Source: an archaeon
GTDB taxonomy: Archaea > Nanobdellota > Nanobdellia > SCGC-AAA011-G17 > GW2011-AR17
Direction of reading: 5' to 3'
DNA length: 64,000 nucleotides
Assembly: GCA_018656555.1 (NCBI GenBank)
Contig: JABHZQ010000004.1
Coordinates: 62,001 to 126,000 of the forward strand
Shown here: positions 1-8,809 of the stretch, piece by piece
Layout: every line of letters starts with the position of its first letter
How positions within the stretch are numbered: the first letter of the stretch is position 1
Program-made: the position numbers and the translations under genes
The notes under the pieces: model-generated
What the model was told of the DNA's origin: nothing
The model's input: the letters and a program-made list of their open reading frames with translations, nothing else
The model's database searches: none

Positions 1-532
1 ATAAATTATACCCCCAAAGACTAATTAAATAACCTCCAAGAACACTTCCAGTAACCATAGCAGCAACCCAACCAGCATCATACAAACCATAAGACAACAT
101 CTCTTTGTTCTTAGGTGAGTGTTTTCTCACATAGTACTCTAAAGATAACCATAAAAGAGTAGAAGCTAATGCATGATAAAAAACAAACAACATAAAGTTC
201 CACATTGCAGTTAATTGAAGTAAAAGAAAACCCATTGGGACATACAACAACAATGCAACCATCAATAGTCTTCTAGGTTGTATCTTATCTAGAACACCAC
301 CTAATACAAAGGAAAACAAAAAGGAAAAAATGTAAAACATAAACATAGCAACCCCAAGATTAGAATAACTACCTAAAATCTCTTCATAATATATTGGAGT
401 AAAAGCACTGATCAAACCCCAACCCATAACATAAACAAAAGCAAGAATAGCAGCTCGCTTAATACTCTTCGGCAAACTATCTATCTGAGAAAAAAATCCT
501 ATTTCACCTCTTTTATTGTGATGATAGACCAT
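1..532 (-). CDS. MFS family transporter, N-terminal part (runs off window)
   Basis: This is the N-terminal 177 or so residues of a multi-spanning membrane protein; the C-terminus lies outside the window. The ATG at 532-530 follows the asnS stop after one base, so the two genes are probably co-transcribed. Hydrophobic helices are visible around residues 25-50, 60-85 and 90-115. Between the second and third a GGVLDKIQPRRLL segment resembles the conserved loop 2-3 signature (GxxxDRxGRR) of major facilitator proteins. The substrate cannot be told from this fragment. Confidence 0.7.
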   Translation of the reverse strand, partial: MVYHHNKRGEIGFFSQIDSLPKSIKRAAILAFVYVMGWGLISAFTPIYYEEILGSYSNLGVAMFMFYIFSFLFSFVLGGVLDKIQPRRLLMVALLLYVPMGFLLLQLTAMWNFMLFVFYHALASTLLWLSLEYYVRKHSPKNKEMLSYGLYDAGWVAAMVTGSVLGGYLISLWGYNL

Positions 533-533
533 T

Positions 534-1823
534 CTATGGTGTAAATCTTGTTGGATTTCTTGGGAAAGGAATTGCATCCTTAATAGTATCTAACCCACAA
601 ATCCAAGAGATCACTCTCTCAACACCCATACCAAATCCTCCATGAGGAACAGAACCATACCTTCTAGTGTCAAAGTAATACTCATAATTATTCAAATCTT
701 CTCCTTCTTTTGTCAATCTCTCTTTCAATAATTCAACATCTGTCTCTCTCTGTGAAGCCCCAAACAATTCACCATATCCATCAGGGCCAATAACATCAAA
801 CCCAAGAACAACTTTATTATCTTCAGGATCTTCTTTCATGTAGAAAGCCTTAACTTCCTTAGGATATCTTGTAACAATTATTGGAGTATCATACAACTCC
901 CCTAACTTGTCTTCTTCAATAGTTCTAAGATCTTTACCCCATTTAACTTTCAGCTTGCACTTTTTATCTAAAATCTTCAATGCTTCAGTGTAAGTAATTC
1001 TAGGGAATTTTTTCTTTGCAGTAGCTTCTAGTTTCTTAGTATCTCTTTTTAGGATCTCTAATTCTTCTTTACAATCTTTTAGAACTAGTTTTACAATATT
1101 TCTTAGTAAGCCTTCTGCTTCATCCTGTAAATCATCAAAAGTATTCCATAAAATTTCCATCTCAGCATGCCAGTACTCTGTTAAGTGTCTTGAAGTAACA
1201 CTCTTTTCAGCTCTGAAAGATGGTGCAATACAATATATCTTTTCTAGAGAAAAAATAGCAGCTTCAGCATATAACTGCCAAGTCTGAGCTAAATACAACT
1301 CTTTACCAAAATAAGGAACAGTAAACATAGTACTTCCTCCCTCTCCTTGAGTTGCTTGGAAAATTGGACTTTGAAACTCATAGTAATCATTACTTCTAAA
1401 ATAATCATGAATAGCTCCAAATACCTTACTTCGTATTTTCATAATAGCATTCATCTTTCTTGATCTTAACCATAAGTGTCTGTTATCAGCTAAGAACTCT
1501 GTAGAAAGGTCTTTAGCTATTGGAAAAACTTCAGAAAAATGAACAACATTTAATTTTTCTACTTTAATCTCATAACCAGTTGGTGCTCTATCATCTTTTG
1601 AAACCTTTCCATCAATCTCAACAGCACTCTCAGTAAGTATTTTTTCAGCATCTTTCCATATATTTTCACTAACCTTTTCTTTTTCAACAACACATTGAAT
1701 TATATTTTTAGAATCTCTCATAATTAAGAAAATTAAATTCTTTCCTTTCCGAATCCTATAAACCCAGCCTTTAATATGTGTCTTTCCTTTACCTTTTTTT
1801 ATAGTTTCTTGGATGCCTACCAT
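534..1823 (-). CDS. asnS: Asparaginyl-tRNA synthetase
   Basis: A class IIb synthetase of 429 aa that charges tRNA-Asn with asparagine in the cytoplasm. An N-terminal OB-fold anticodon-binding domain covers about residues 15-110. Class II motif 2 contains FRAEKSVTSRHLTEYWHAEME, whose TSRHLTE plus W-x-x-E pattern is typical of AsnRS rather than AspRS. Motif 3 ends the protein (HGGFGMGVERVISWICGL, then FPRNPTRFTP). Full length for the family. Its presence means Asn-tRNA need not be made by transamidation, which bears on the AspRS at 3378-4637. An MFS transporter gene follows directly downstream. Confidence 0.95.
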   Translation of the reverse strand: MVGIQETIKKGKGKTHIKGWVYRIRKGKNLIFLIMRDSKNIIQCVVEKEKVSENIWKDAEKILTESAVEIDGKVSKDDRAPTGYEIKVEKLNVVHFSEVFPIAKDLSTEFLADNRHLWLRSRKMNAIMKIRSKVFGAIHDYFRSNDYYEFQSPIFQATQGEGGSTMFTVPYFGKELYLAQTWQLYAEAAIFSLEKIYCIAPSFRAEKSVTSRHLTEYWHAEMEILWNTFDDLQDEAEGLLRNIVKLVLKDCKEELEILKRDTKKLEATAKKKFPRITYTEALKILDKKCKLKVKWGKDLRTIEEDKLGELYDTPIIVTRYPKEVKAFYMKEDPEDNKVVLGFDVIGPDGYGELFGASQRETDVELLKERLTKEGEDLNNYEYYFDTRRYGSVPHGGFGMGVERVISWICGLDTIKDAIPFPRNPTRFTP

Positions 1824-1890
1824 CCTCTCAATAAATTTACCTTAATATAAAAACCTTACCTTTTTAAATAACGATTTTATTCTAAAAACT

Positions 1891-2976
1891 ATGTTTAAAC
1901 TAACAAACCAAGATGGAAATGCAAGAACTGGTGTACTAACAACTCCTCATGGAGAGGTAGAAACTCCTTTCTTTATGCCAGTTGCAACTAAAGCAGTTGG
2001 AAAGTTCATAACATCAGATGATTATAATGAATTAGGAATAAAAGCAATAATTACAAATGCATTCCTATGCTCTTTAGTTCCAGGTTTAGATCTATTAGAA
2101 GATGGTGTTCATAAGTTCATGAACTACAAGGGGGTAATCTTCAATGATTGTGGTGGTTTTCAAATGTTAAGAGAAAATCTACTAAAAGGAACAACAAACA
2201 ATGGAATATTCTTTACAAATCCTTATGGTAAAGATATCTTCATCAGACCAAAAACAATAATGGAGATTGAGGAAAAGGTGGGTGGAGATGTAATAATGGC
2301 ACTAGACTGTGTTATTCCTTATGGAAAAGAAAGAGAAGACTATGAAGAAGCAATTGAAAAATCTCATAGATGGACAAAACAGTGTAAAGAGTTACATAAA
2401 ACAAAACAATTATTATTTGGAATCACTCAAGGTGGAACTTTCAAAGATTTAAGAACAAAATCTTCTGAATTCATAAATTCTCTTGACTTTGATGGTAATG
2501 CAATTGGTGGTTTGGGTATTGGAGAATCAAGAGAAAAGATGTTTGAAGTTATTGAATGGTCTAATGAGATATTATCAAAAGAAAAACCAAGATATTTAAT
2601 GGGTGTTGGAGATCCAAAACAAATACTAGAATGTATTTCAAGAGGGATTGACATATTTGATTCTATATTGCCTGCAAAACATGCAAGACACGGACAACTA
2701 TTTACAAGAAATGGTGTAGTTACATTGAAAAAGGGCAAGTACAAGTTTGATAAAAGGCCTATTGAAGAAGGATGCACCTGTTCTACTTGTAAGAACTTTA
2801 CTAGAAGTTACATAAGATATTTACTAAAAACAAATGATGCAGCAGGTAAAAGATTGAGAACAATACATAACTTACATTTCATGAATAATTTTATGAGAGA
2901 TATCAGAGAAGCAATTAAAGAAAATAGATTTGAAGAATTTAAACAAGATTTCTTAAATAAAACCTCTTCTAACTAA
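1891..2976 (+). CDS. tgt: tRNA-guanine transglycosylase, bacterial/eukaryotic type without PUA domain
   Basis: A 361-aa TIM-barrel base-exchange enzyme. Visible residues are D86 in the NDCGGFQ motif, D139 in the substrate pocket, the presumed nucleophile D257 (GIDIFDSILP) and the zinc site C295, C297, C300, H326. Length and motif order match the bacterial and eukaryotic enzymes that act on position 34. Archaeal TgtA, which acts on G15, is longer and carries extra C-terminal and PUA domains absent here. V141 aligns with Cys158 of the Zymomonas enzyme, which is Val in eukaryotic queuine enzymes; I210 aligns with Val233. Starts leaderless after an A/T-rich TATA-like box. The 3' end overlaps the convergent neighbour by 24 nt. 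Confidence 0.9.
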   Translation: MFKLTNQDGNARTGVLTTPHGEVETPFFMPVATKAVGKFITSDDYNELGIKAIITNAFLCSLVPGLDLLEDGVHKFMNYKGVIFNDCGGFQMLRENLLKGTTNNGIFFTNPYGKDIFIRPKTIMEIEEKVGGDVIMALDCVIPYGKEREDYEEAIEKSHRWTKQCKELHKTKQLLFGITQGGTFKDLRTKSSEFINSLDFDGNAIGGLGIGESREKMFEVIEWSNEILSKEKPRYLMGVGDPKQILECISRGIDIFDSILPAKHARHGQLFTRNGVVTLKKGKYKFDKRPIEEGCTCSTCKNFTRSYIRYLLKTNDAAGKRLRTIHNLHFMNNFMRDIREAIKENRFEEFKQDFLNKTSSN

Positions 2977-3345
2977 CCCCTCTCTTTTATCTGCCATGAA
3001 TCTTTCAATAGAAAAATAAACATCATTAACCTGTTCCATAGTTAAATCAGCCACCTCTCTCCAAGAAGGTAAATCTCTATTACTTAAAATAGCTGGTTGA
3101 GCTTGTTCTAATAAGTAAAGGACTTCTTTAACATGATACCTAATATGCATTTCTAAACCCTCATTGCTTGGATCTGTATCAAGATCCATTGTATCAAAAG
3201 GTCCAGCATCTATTAAAATTGATGTAGCACCAAGATATAATCCATAGGTTCTTAATCCAAAAGTTCCTTCTGGGTGAGTTCTACTTACACATCTCAAAAT
3301 ATCCCAGTAAGATTGAAATCTTGCTGCTTTTCTTAGTTCATCCAT
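2953..3345 (-). CDS. Hypothetical protein, 130 aa
   Basis: No family recognised. It is a soluble, mostly helical-looking protein with 12 Arg but only 3 Lys, in contrast to the Lys-rich synthetases on either side. The ATG at 3345 lies just downstream (in transcription) of aspS, with a 32-nt gap, so it may be co-transcribed with aspS. Its 3' end overlaps the tgt coding region by 24 nt on the opposite strand. It belongs to the Arg-rich orphan class seen throughout the window. Confidence 0.7.
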   Translation of the reverse strand: MDELRKAARFQSYWDILRCVSRTHPEGTFGLRTYGLYLGATSILIDAGPFDTMDLDTDPSNEGLEMHIRYHVKEVLYLLEQAQPAILSNRDLPSWREVADLTMEQVNDVYFSIERFMADKREGLVRRGFI

Positions 3346-3377
3346 AATATATATTTTTTAGAAATTATATTTAAGAC

Positions 3378-4637
3378 TTACGGCCTTAACCTATCTGGAT
3401 CTCTAGGCAAGAAAACAACCTCTCTTACATTATCTAACCCTAATAATCTCTGTGCAATTCTATCCAAACCTAATCCACAACCACCATGAGGTGGAGCTCC
3501 ACACTTAAACAATAGAACATAATCTTCCATAGCATCTAAATCAACACCTTTCTCTTTAGCTTGAGCTTTCAATACTTCATACCTATGCTCTCTTAAAGAA
3601 CCAGTTGCAATTTCAACTCCTTTAAACAATAGATCGAAACTCTTTGTACCATTACCATTCTTAACATGATAGAAAGGTCTTTTATCCCAAGGGTAGTTTA
3701 TTACAAAAACAAAATCACATCCATGCTTTTCTTTTATCAAATCTCCAACCAATTGTTCTGATTCAGAATCTAGATCTTCATTTTCACCAAGCTCTTTTCC
3801 CTTTTCCTTTAACATTTTCTTTAATTCAACCATTTCAACCCTTGGTATCTTACCGGGTAAAGCTACCTCAATATCTTCTAAATTACTCAAGACCTCTTTC
3901 AAATAAGCCTCAGTAACATCCATAATCTCTGATAGATTTTTTACAAATCCCATCTCAAAGTCAACACCTGTAAATTCAGTTTGATGTCTTGAAGTGTTTG
4001 ATTTTTCAGCTCTAAACACAGTACCAATCTCAAAAACCTTTTCAAAACCAGAACATACTAACATTTGTTTGTAGATCTGTGGACTTTGGGATAAGTAGGC
4101 TTTAGTTCCAAAATAATCAATAGTAAACATATCTGCACCCGATTCAACTCCAGCTGAAGTCATCTTAGGTGTATTAACTGCAATAAACCCTTGTTTACTA
4201 AAAAAATCAACAGTTGTTTTGTAAATAGAATCTCTAACTTGGAATATTTTTTGTATTTCTGGTTTTCTCAAATCTAAAAACCTGTAATCTAACCTTGTTG
4301 ACAAATCAGTATTAATATCTCCCTTTTCCACAACCTGAATAGGTAGAACTTGTAAAACTTCACCTAAAACCTCAACACTATCAACTTGAACTTCATATCC
4401 TAATTTAGCAACTTTATTTTCAACAACCTTTCCTTTAATCTCAACAGCTGTTTCTTGCTTTAGCTTAGGAACCAAGTCAAATGTTTCTTGATTGTCAGAT
4501 AGAACAACACACTGAATAATCCCAGTTCTATCTCTTAGAAGTAAAAACTTAATCTTAGCTAGATCTCTAATCTCATGTAACCAACCATTCATGGTTACTT
4601 CCTTCCCAACTTTAAGATCTTTGATATAAGTCCTCAT
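3378..4637 (-). CDS. aspS: Aspartyl-tRNA synthetase, archaeal type
   Basis: A 419-aa class IIb synthetase. The N-terminal OB domain holds the GWLHEIRDL segment, motif 2 is FRAEKSNTSRHQTEFTGVDFEM, and motif 3 is GCGLGLDRIAQRLLGL followed by FLPRDPDRLRP. Two positions are known to separate discriminating from non-discriminating archaeal AspRS. Here they are His (as in non-discriminating enzymes) at the position equivalent to W26 of the Thermococcus kodakarensis enzyme, and Lys (as in discriminating enzymes) at the K85 equivalent in KVAKLGYEV. Because an AsnRS gene lies 1.6 kb away, the enzyme is expected to be Asp-specific, but the sequence is ambiguous. Confidence 0.95.
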   Translation of the reverse strand: MRTYIKDLKVGKEVTMNGWLHEIRDLAKIKFLLLRDRTGIIQCVVLSDNQETFDLVPKLKQETAVEIKGKVVENKVAKLGYEVQVDSVEVLGEVLQVLPIQVVEKGDINTDLSTRLDYRFLDLRKPEIQKIFQVRDSIYKTTVDFFSKQGFIAVNTPKMTSAGVESGADMFTIDYFGTKAYLSQSPQIYKQMLVCSGFEKVFEIGTVFRAEKSNTSRHQTEFTGVDFEMGFVKNLSEIMDVTEAYLKEVLSNLEDIEVALPGKIPRVEMVELKKMLKEKGKELGENEDLDSESEQLVGDLIKEKHGCDFVFVINYPWDKRPFYHVKNGNGTKSFDLLFKGVEIATGSLREHRYEVLKAQAKEKGVDLDAMEDYVLLFKCGAPPHGGCGLGLDRIAQRLLGLDNVREVVFLPRDPDRLRP

Positions 4638-4715
4638 ACTCCATTAAAACCAGCATCTCTATTTAAATATTTCTAAAACTTAAAACTTATAAATCTCAAA
4701 AAAATAATTTCTTCT

Positions 4716-5420
4716 ATGAAATTCACAATATCTAAAGAAATACTAGACAAGTTCCCAGAACTGAATATAGGCATAGTCATAGCAAAAGGTATCGATAACA
4801 CTGGTGAGAATAAAGAAATCTTAGAACTTCTAAAAGCGCAACAAGAAGAGATAAGAAAGAATTTTGAAAAGCCGACTCTCTCTCAAAATGAAAAGATAAG
4901 TGTATGGAGAAAGGCCTATTCTTCTTTTGGAGCAAAACCAAAGAAGTATAGATGCTCTGTGGAAAACCTCTATAGGATGACTTTAGATGATATTGACTTA
5001 ACTCACATAAATAAAATAGTAGATATTTACAATTATCTATCAATAAAACATATGATTCCAGTTGGTGGGGATAATCTAGACAAAGTAGATGGTAACATAA
5101 CCTTGAAATTTGCAAAAGGTGATGAAAAGTTTACCCAGCTAAATACAGATGAAACAAAATCTCCAAAAGAAGGAGAAGTAGTTTATGTTGATAATAAAGA
5201 AGTTCTTTGTAGAAGATGGAATTGGAGAGAATGTGAAAAGTCAAAGATGACTGAAGATACAACAAATGTATCCCTAGTAGTAGAAGGTCTAGCATTTACA
5301 GAAGATGAGATCATGTTGATTATAGAAGAGTTAGAAGAACTAACAAAGAAATATTGTAGTGGAGAAACTAAAACTTATGTTTTAAATAAAAATAATCCAG
5401 AAATAGAAATTATTTCTTAG
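4716..5420 (+). CDS. B3/B4 tRNA-binding-domain protein
   Basis: A 234-aa protein resembling the free-standing B3/B4 domain of phenylalanyl-tRNA synthetase beta chain (COG3382-like). Pointers are SVWRKAYSSFGAKPKKYRCSVENL, a central D-L-x-x-I-N-x-I-V-D-x-Y-N segment, and V-Y-x-D-x-x-x-V-L-C-R-R-W-N-W-R-E-C. Family members have the fold of the PheRS editing domain, but their substrate is mostly unknown. Transcribed divergently from aspS. The stop overlaps the convergent methyltransferase gene by 11 nt. Confidence 0.75.
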   Translation: MKFTISKEILDKFPELNIGIVIAKGIDNTGENKEILELLKAQQEEIRKNFEKPTLSQNEKISVWRKAYSSFGAKPKKYRCSVENLYRMTLDDIDLTHINKIVDIYNYLSIKHMIPVGGDNLDKVDGNITLKFAKGDEKFTQLNTDETKSPKEGEVVYVDNKEVLCRRWNWRECEKSKMTEDTTNVSLVVEGLAFTEDEIMLIIEELEELTKKYCSGETKTYVLNKNNPEIEIIS

Positions 5421-6210
5421 TAATAAGGAAATCCTCTAATCTAAATGGCGGACTATAAACAGCTAGATCTATTCCTTCTGGAGCAGTTTTTCTACCTTCA
5501 ACTCCCCAATCATCTGGAATATGATAAATTCCAGAACCAAAACCAAATTCATCAGCAACTTGTGCCTGAGCATATTCAAATAATGCTAGAGGTATTGTAG
5601 ATTTTGTTGAACCCAGTCCATCCATCCTAGCTTCTAATCTATCTGAATCACTCTCACCAACTCTATGAAAAAAACTCCTATACTCAGTACCTTCAGCAAG
5701 TATTTGGCCATAACCACTTAATTGTTCTTCAACAGCCATTTGTGTTCCCATATCAGATGTTATCAAAACTCCACCTCTAGAAACTCTTTGTGCTTCTCTA
5801 AAAAAATCAGCAGTTAATCCAGGATTTCTACCAAAACTAGGATCTAACCAAAAAGCAGTAACTAAATCATAACTATCCTCTGGCTGCTCTCTCATATACT
5901 CAATTCCATCACCTGCAATAGCTTTTTCAGCAGGCAATATTCCAGTATTAACAAGTCTATCAATTGAATCTTTACTAAGATCTACAGCAGTAACATCTGC
6001 TCCATTATAAACAAAAAAGTAAGTAGGTCCACCCTCACCACAACCAAAATCTAGAACTCTTCCTTTAACAAGATCACTCTCTAATTGCCCCTGTATAACT
6101 GGAAGCAGGATTGTTCTCTCAGCATAATTAAGTCCAAATCTTTGAAGTACATCCATTTCTCCAAAAGTAGGATCTGCTTTATCCACCATTCTAAGGTCAG
6201 TTACCATCAT
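5410..6210 (-). CDS. SAM-dependent methyltransferase, class I
   Basis: A 266-aa protein with a Rossmann methyltransferase core. Motif I is VLDFGCGEGGPTYF at about residues 52-65, followed by an acidic motif II (VTAVDLSKDS) and a motif IV-like YDLVTAFWLDPSF. The substrate is not evident. It is a member of the Arg-rich, Lys-poor class. The ATG sits about 25 nt after a TTTATAAAT box, so translation is probably leaderless. The promoter is shared, back to back, with the YhhQ-type transporter gene at 6329 and carries a TTACTACTAG element (6250-6259). Confidence 0.8.
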   Translation of the reverse strand: MMVTDLRMVDKADPTFGEMDVLQRFGLNYAERTILLPVIQGQLESDLVKGRVLDFGCGEGGPTYFFVYNGADVTAVDLSKDSIDRLVNTGILPAEKAIAGDGIEYMREQPEDSYDLVTAFWLDPSFGRNPGLTADFFREAQRVSRGGVLITSDMGTQMAVEEQLSGYGQILAEGTEYRSFFHRVGESDSDRLEARMDGLGSTKSTIPLALFEYAQAQVADEFGFGSGIYHIPDDWGVEGRKTAPEGIDLAVYSPPFRLEDFLITKK

Positions 6211-6225
6211 TTTAAGCTGCTTTTT

Positions 6226-6259
6226 AGATTTATAAACCTTTTGTTTTTGTTACTACTAG
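6226..6259 (-). promoter_or_regulatory. Promoter with TTACTACTAG upstream element
   Basis: Read on the minus strand, a BRE-like A-rich/GG segment precedes the TATA box TTTATAAA that serves the methyltransferase gene. Just upstream lies CTAGTAGTAA (plus-strand TTACTACTAG, 6250-6259). An almost identical arrangement occurs at 27541-27573. TATA assignment follows known archaeal promoter spacing; the upstream element is an observation only. Confidence 0.5.
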
Positions 6260-6328
6260 AAGATAACAATAAAACCTCCATTCTCCCCTATAATTATCTT
6301 TAAAAACACATCAAATTTAACCCAAATA

Positions 6329-7009
6329 ATGAACAAAAGGGTAAAAATAGACATTCTCTTAGCAGTCTTCATAGCTGCACTAGTCCTAGCAAATATCCTA
6401 GGAACTAAGATTACCACTCTATTTGGAATCAGAGTATCAGTTGGGATATTTTTCGTACCTTTTATGTTCTTAGTAACAGACATAGTATCTGAAGTTTATG
6501 GAAAAAAGAAAGCAAGACAATTTGTCATGATTGCAGTATTTGTTTTAGTAGTATTATTTGCAGCAACCTATTTAGCAATACATTTACCAGCAAATGAGAC
6601 CTGGGGAAACCAAGAGGCTTTTGAGTCAATCTTTGGCAGCTCATTAAGAATGATAATCGCTAGTGTGATTGCCTTTATATTGAGCCAGCTCCATGATGTC
6701 TGGACTTTCCATGCACTAAAAAAAGCAACAAAAGGAAAATTGCTCTGGTTGAGAAATAATATCTCCACAATGATATCTCAATTAATAGACACAACTGTTT
6801 TCATGTTTATTGCATTCTATCACATCTCACCCAAATTCACAACCTCATTTATTATCTCACTAATAATTCCTTATTATCTATTCAAGATTGGGTTTTCAAT
6901 TTTAGATACTCCTCTCGTCTACCTGGGCGTTAGGTGGCTTAGGGGTAAATCTCACCTATCAAATAAATTGAACCACAAACCAGAATTAAATCAGCAGGAA
7001 CTTGCCTAG
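6329..7009 (+). CDS. Queuosine-precursor transporter, YhhQ family
   Basis: A 226-aa integral membrane protein with about six hydrophobic helices. The family pattern is clear: LVLANILGTKI in helix 1, then FFVPFMFLVTDIVSEVYGKKKAR, QLHDVWTFHALKKATKGKLLWLRNN and QLIDTTVFMFIAF (COG1738/DUF165). Family members import preQ0/preQ1 or queuine. In the same window as a TGT of bacterial/eukaryotic type, import of a queuosine-type base is the likely role, although the exact ligand is inference. Its 3' end overlaps convergent folC by 71 nt, the longest overlap here. Confidence 0.88.
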   Translation: MNKRVKIDILLAVFIAALVLANILGTKITTLFGIRVSVGIFFVPFMFLVTDIVSEVYGKKKARQFVMIAVFVLVVLFAATYLAIHLPANETWGNQEAFESIFGSSLRMIIASVIAFILSQLHDVWTFHALKKATKGKLLWLRNNISTMISQLIDTTVFMFIAFYHISPKFTTSFIISLIIPYYLFKIGFSILDTPLVYLGVRWLRGKSHLSNKLNHKPELNQQELA

Positions 7010-8081
7010 CATATTCTAAACTTTCTTTCAAATCCTCTTTAACAACAGCATCAGGAAAATAACTCTTTAAAACAGAAGGTTCCATTGCACTTGAAACCTT
7101 AGATTTAGTAACAACAACTCCTTTCAAATCCAACTCCTTTAATATATCAGTCATCCCCTCAACATTCTTTGTCTCACAAACACCAAACACTAACATCACA
7201 CTCTTATTCATCTTCTTAACAGAATCAACACAAGCTCTCATCCCATCTACATTATGTGCACAATCAACAAGAACATTATCTTCAACAAACTCAAACCTCC
7301 CTCTCCACCTAGAATTTAACAACCCCTTCTTAATACTCTCCTCACCAACTCCTAATTCTCTTAACACAGTAAAAGCCAAAGAACCATTCTCTTTTTGATA
7401 ATCTCCTTTCAAACCAAGATCTAAAAACTTATTTCCAATAATAACCAGATTAGCATTTTTCTCATAACACTTTTTCTCAACAACTTCCAAAGCCTTACCT
7501 TTAGCAGAAGTAATAACTTTCACATTCTCCTTAATAATTCCAGCCTTCTCATTAGCAATCTTCTCAATATCATCTCCAAGCATATGCATATGATCCATAC
7601 TAATAGAAGTAATTACAGAAATAATCGGAATACAAGTATTAGTAGCATCCAACCTACCTCCTAAACCTACTTCCAAAACAACATAATCAACATTTCTTTC
7701 TTTAAAATACAACATTGCAATCACAAAAGCAGCCTCAAAAAAACTAAGATCAATTCCAGTTTCTTTTTGCAATTCTTTAATCTTCTCAGCCATCCTATCC
7801 AAAGCTTCATCAGAAATAATCTCATTATTAACTCTAATCCTTTCATTGAACCTAACTAAATGTGGTGAAGAAAAGAAACCAACCTTATATCCCTCTTCAA
7901 TCAACCCTTGATTAATCATAGAACAAGTACTACCCTTACCATTTGTACCTGCAACATGGATTATCTTAAACTCATTCTGGATATTTCCTATTTTAGATAA
8001 AAACTTTTCAATATGTTCTAAAGTATACCTACCTTTATTCCTCTCTAAACTATAAATATACTCGACAGATTCATTAAACAT
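6939..8081 (-). CDS. folC: Folylpolyglutamate synthase / dihydrofolate synthase-like Mur ligase
   Basis: A 380-aa Mur-ligase-superfamily enzyme that adds glutamate to folates. The ATP-binding loop is HVAGTNGKGSTCSMI (about residues 42-56), followed by GFFSSPHLVRFNERIRVN, the signature Y-V-V-L-E-V-G-L-G-G-R-L-D-A-T-N, SMDHMHMLGDDIEKIANEKAGIIK, and the C-terminal R-W-x-G-R-F-E and LVDCAHN motifs. Slightly shorter than the bacterial proteins. It fits the thyA-folA-glyA operon 3-5 kb away: polyglutamylation would retain scavenged or modified folates. Starts leaderless. Confidence 0.93.
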   Translation of the reverse strand: MFNESVEYIYSLERNKGRYTLEHIEKFLSKIGNIQNEFKIIHVAGTNGKGSTCSMINQGLIEEGYKVGFFSSPHLVRFNERIRVNNEIISDEALDRMAEKIKELQKETGIDLSFFEAAFVIAMLYFKERNVDYVVLEVGLGGRLDATNTCIPIISVITSISMDHMHMLGDDIEKIANEKAGIIKENVKVITSAKGKALEVVEKKCYEKNANLVIIGNKFLDLGLKGDYQKENGSLAFTVLRELGVGEESIKKGLLNSRWRGRFEFVEDNVLVDCAHNVDGMRACVDSVKKMNKSVMLVFGVCETKNVEGMTDILKELDLKGVVVTKSKVSSAMEPSVLKSYFPDAVVKEDLKESLEYARQVPADLILVCGSIYLIGEIYP

Positions 8082-8164
8082 ATGAGTAATTTTTAAGAAT
8101 TACTTTATAAAATATACCTTTTTAACACAGTTATCATTATAAAAGAATACTCTACTAGAAAATT

Positions 8165-8809
8165 ATGGCAATTTTAGATAGTGGTTTATTTGTTTTTGAT
8201 TGGAGTGGAGTCATAAGTGATGACAGACTTCCAGTTTATGAAGCAAACATGGCTTTACTAGTTCATTTTGGAAAACCAACAATGACTTTTGAACAATGGT
8301 TGCCTCAAACACAATTAACAGCAGAAGCATTTCTAAAATCTCAGGGTGTTGAAGTAGATTCAGATGAAGCTTATAGATTATATAAACAAGAATATGGAAA
8401 AGCAATAGAAAGAGGAGTTCTACCTCATGTTTATCCTGATGCTCCAGGAACACTTGAATTTCTCCAAAGAGAAGGTAAAAGATTAGCAGTATTAAGTAGC
8501 CATCCAGAAGAAAATCTAAGAAGAGAAGCAGCACAATATGGTTTAGAAGCTTTTTTTGAAAGATTCCAATGTGATGTTAAAGATAAAAGAAGAGGATTAA
8601 TAGATACTTGTAAAGATATGACAACAATCAGAAGAAATGCTATCTACTTAGGAGATACTGTTTATGATATTCGGGCAGCAACAGAAGCAGGAATTCGTGT
8701 AATAGGAGTTGCAAATGGATATCACACAAGAGATAGACTTGCATCAGCATTACCTGATTACATTATTGACAATCTATCAGAAATGATTCCAGCTAGATCT
8801 TTGCCTTAA
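8165..8809 (+). CDS. HAD-superfamily hydrolase with DWS motif I
   Basis: A 214-aa HAD-like protein. Motif I is FVFDWSGVISD: the nucleophile D12 is present, but the usual second Asp (DxD) is Ser14. This resembles the DWAG motif of phosphonoacetaldehyde hydrolases, which also lack the second Asp. Motif II is LAVLSSHPEE, and motif IV is AIYLGDTVYDIRAATEAGI. A helical cap lies between residues 20 and 95. Substrate unknown; phosphonatase activity is not implied without the cap lysine being located. The 3' end overlaps the next convergent gene by 17 nt. Confidence 0.8.
   Translation: MAILDSGLFVFDWSGVISDDRLPVYEANMALLVHFGKPTMTFEQWLPQTQLTAEAFLKSQGVEVDSDEAYRLYKQEYGKAIERGVLPHVYPDAPGTLEFLQREGKRLAVLSSHPEENLRREAAQYGLEAFFERFQCDVKDKRRGLIDTCKDMTTIRRNAIYLGDTVYDIRAATEAGIRVIGVANGYHTRDRLASALPDYIIDNLSEMIPARSLP

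Noticed and set aside
2427-2777. Open frame of 116 aa on the minus strand inside tgt
   Set aside because: It lies fully inside a well-supported gene on the other strand and has no family features; the same holds for similar frames at 4777, 8211, 15528, 20439, 45321, 50102 and 54767.
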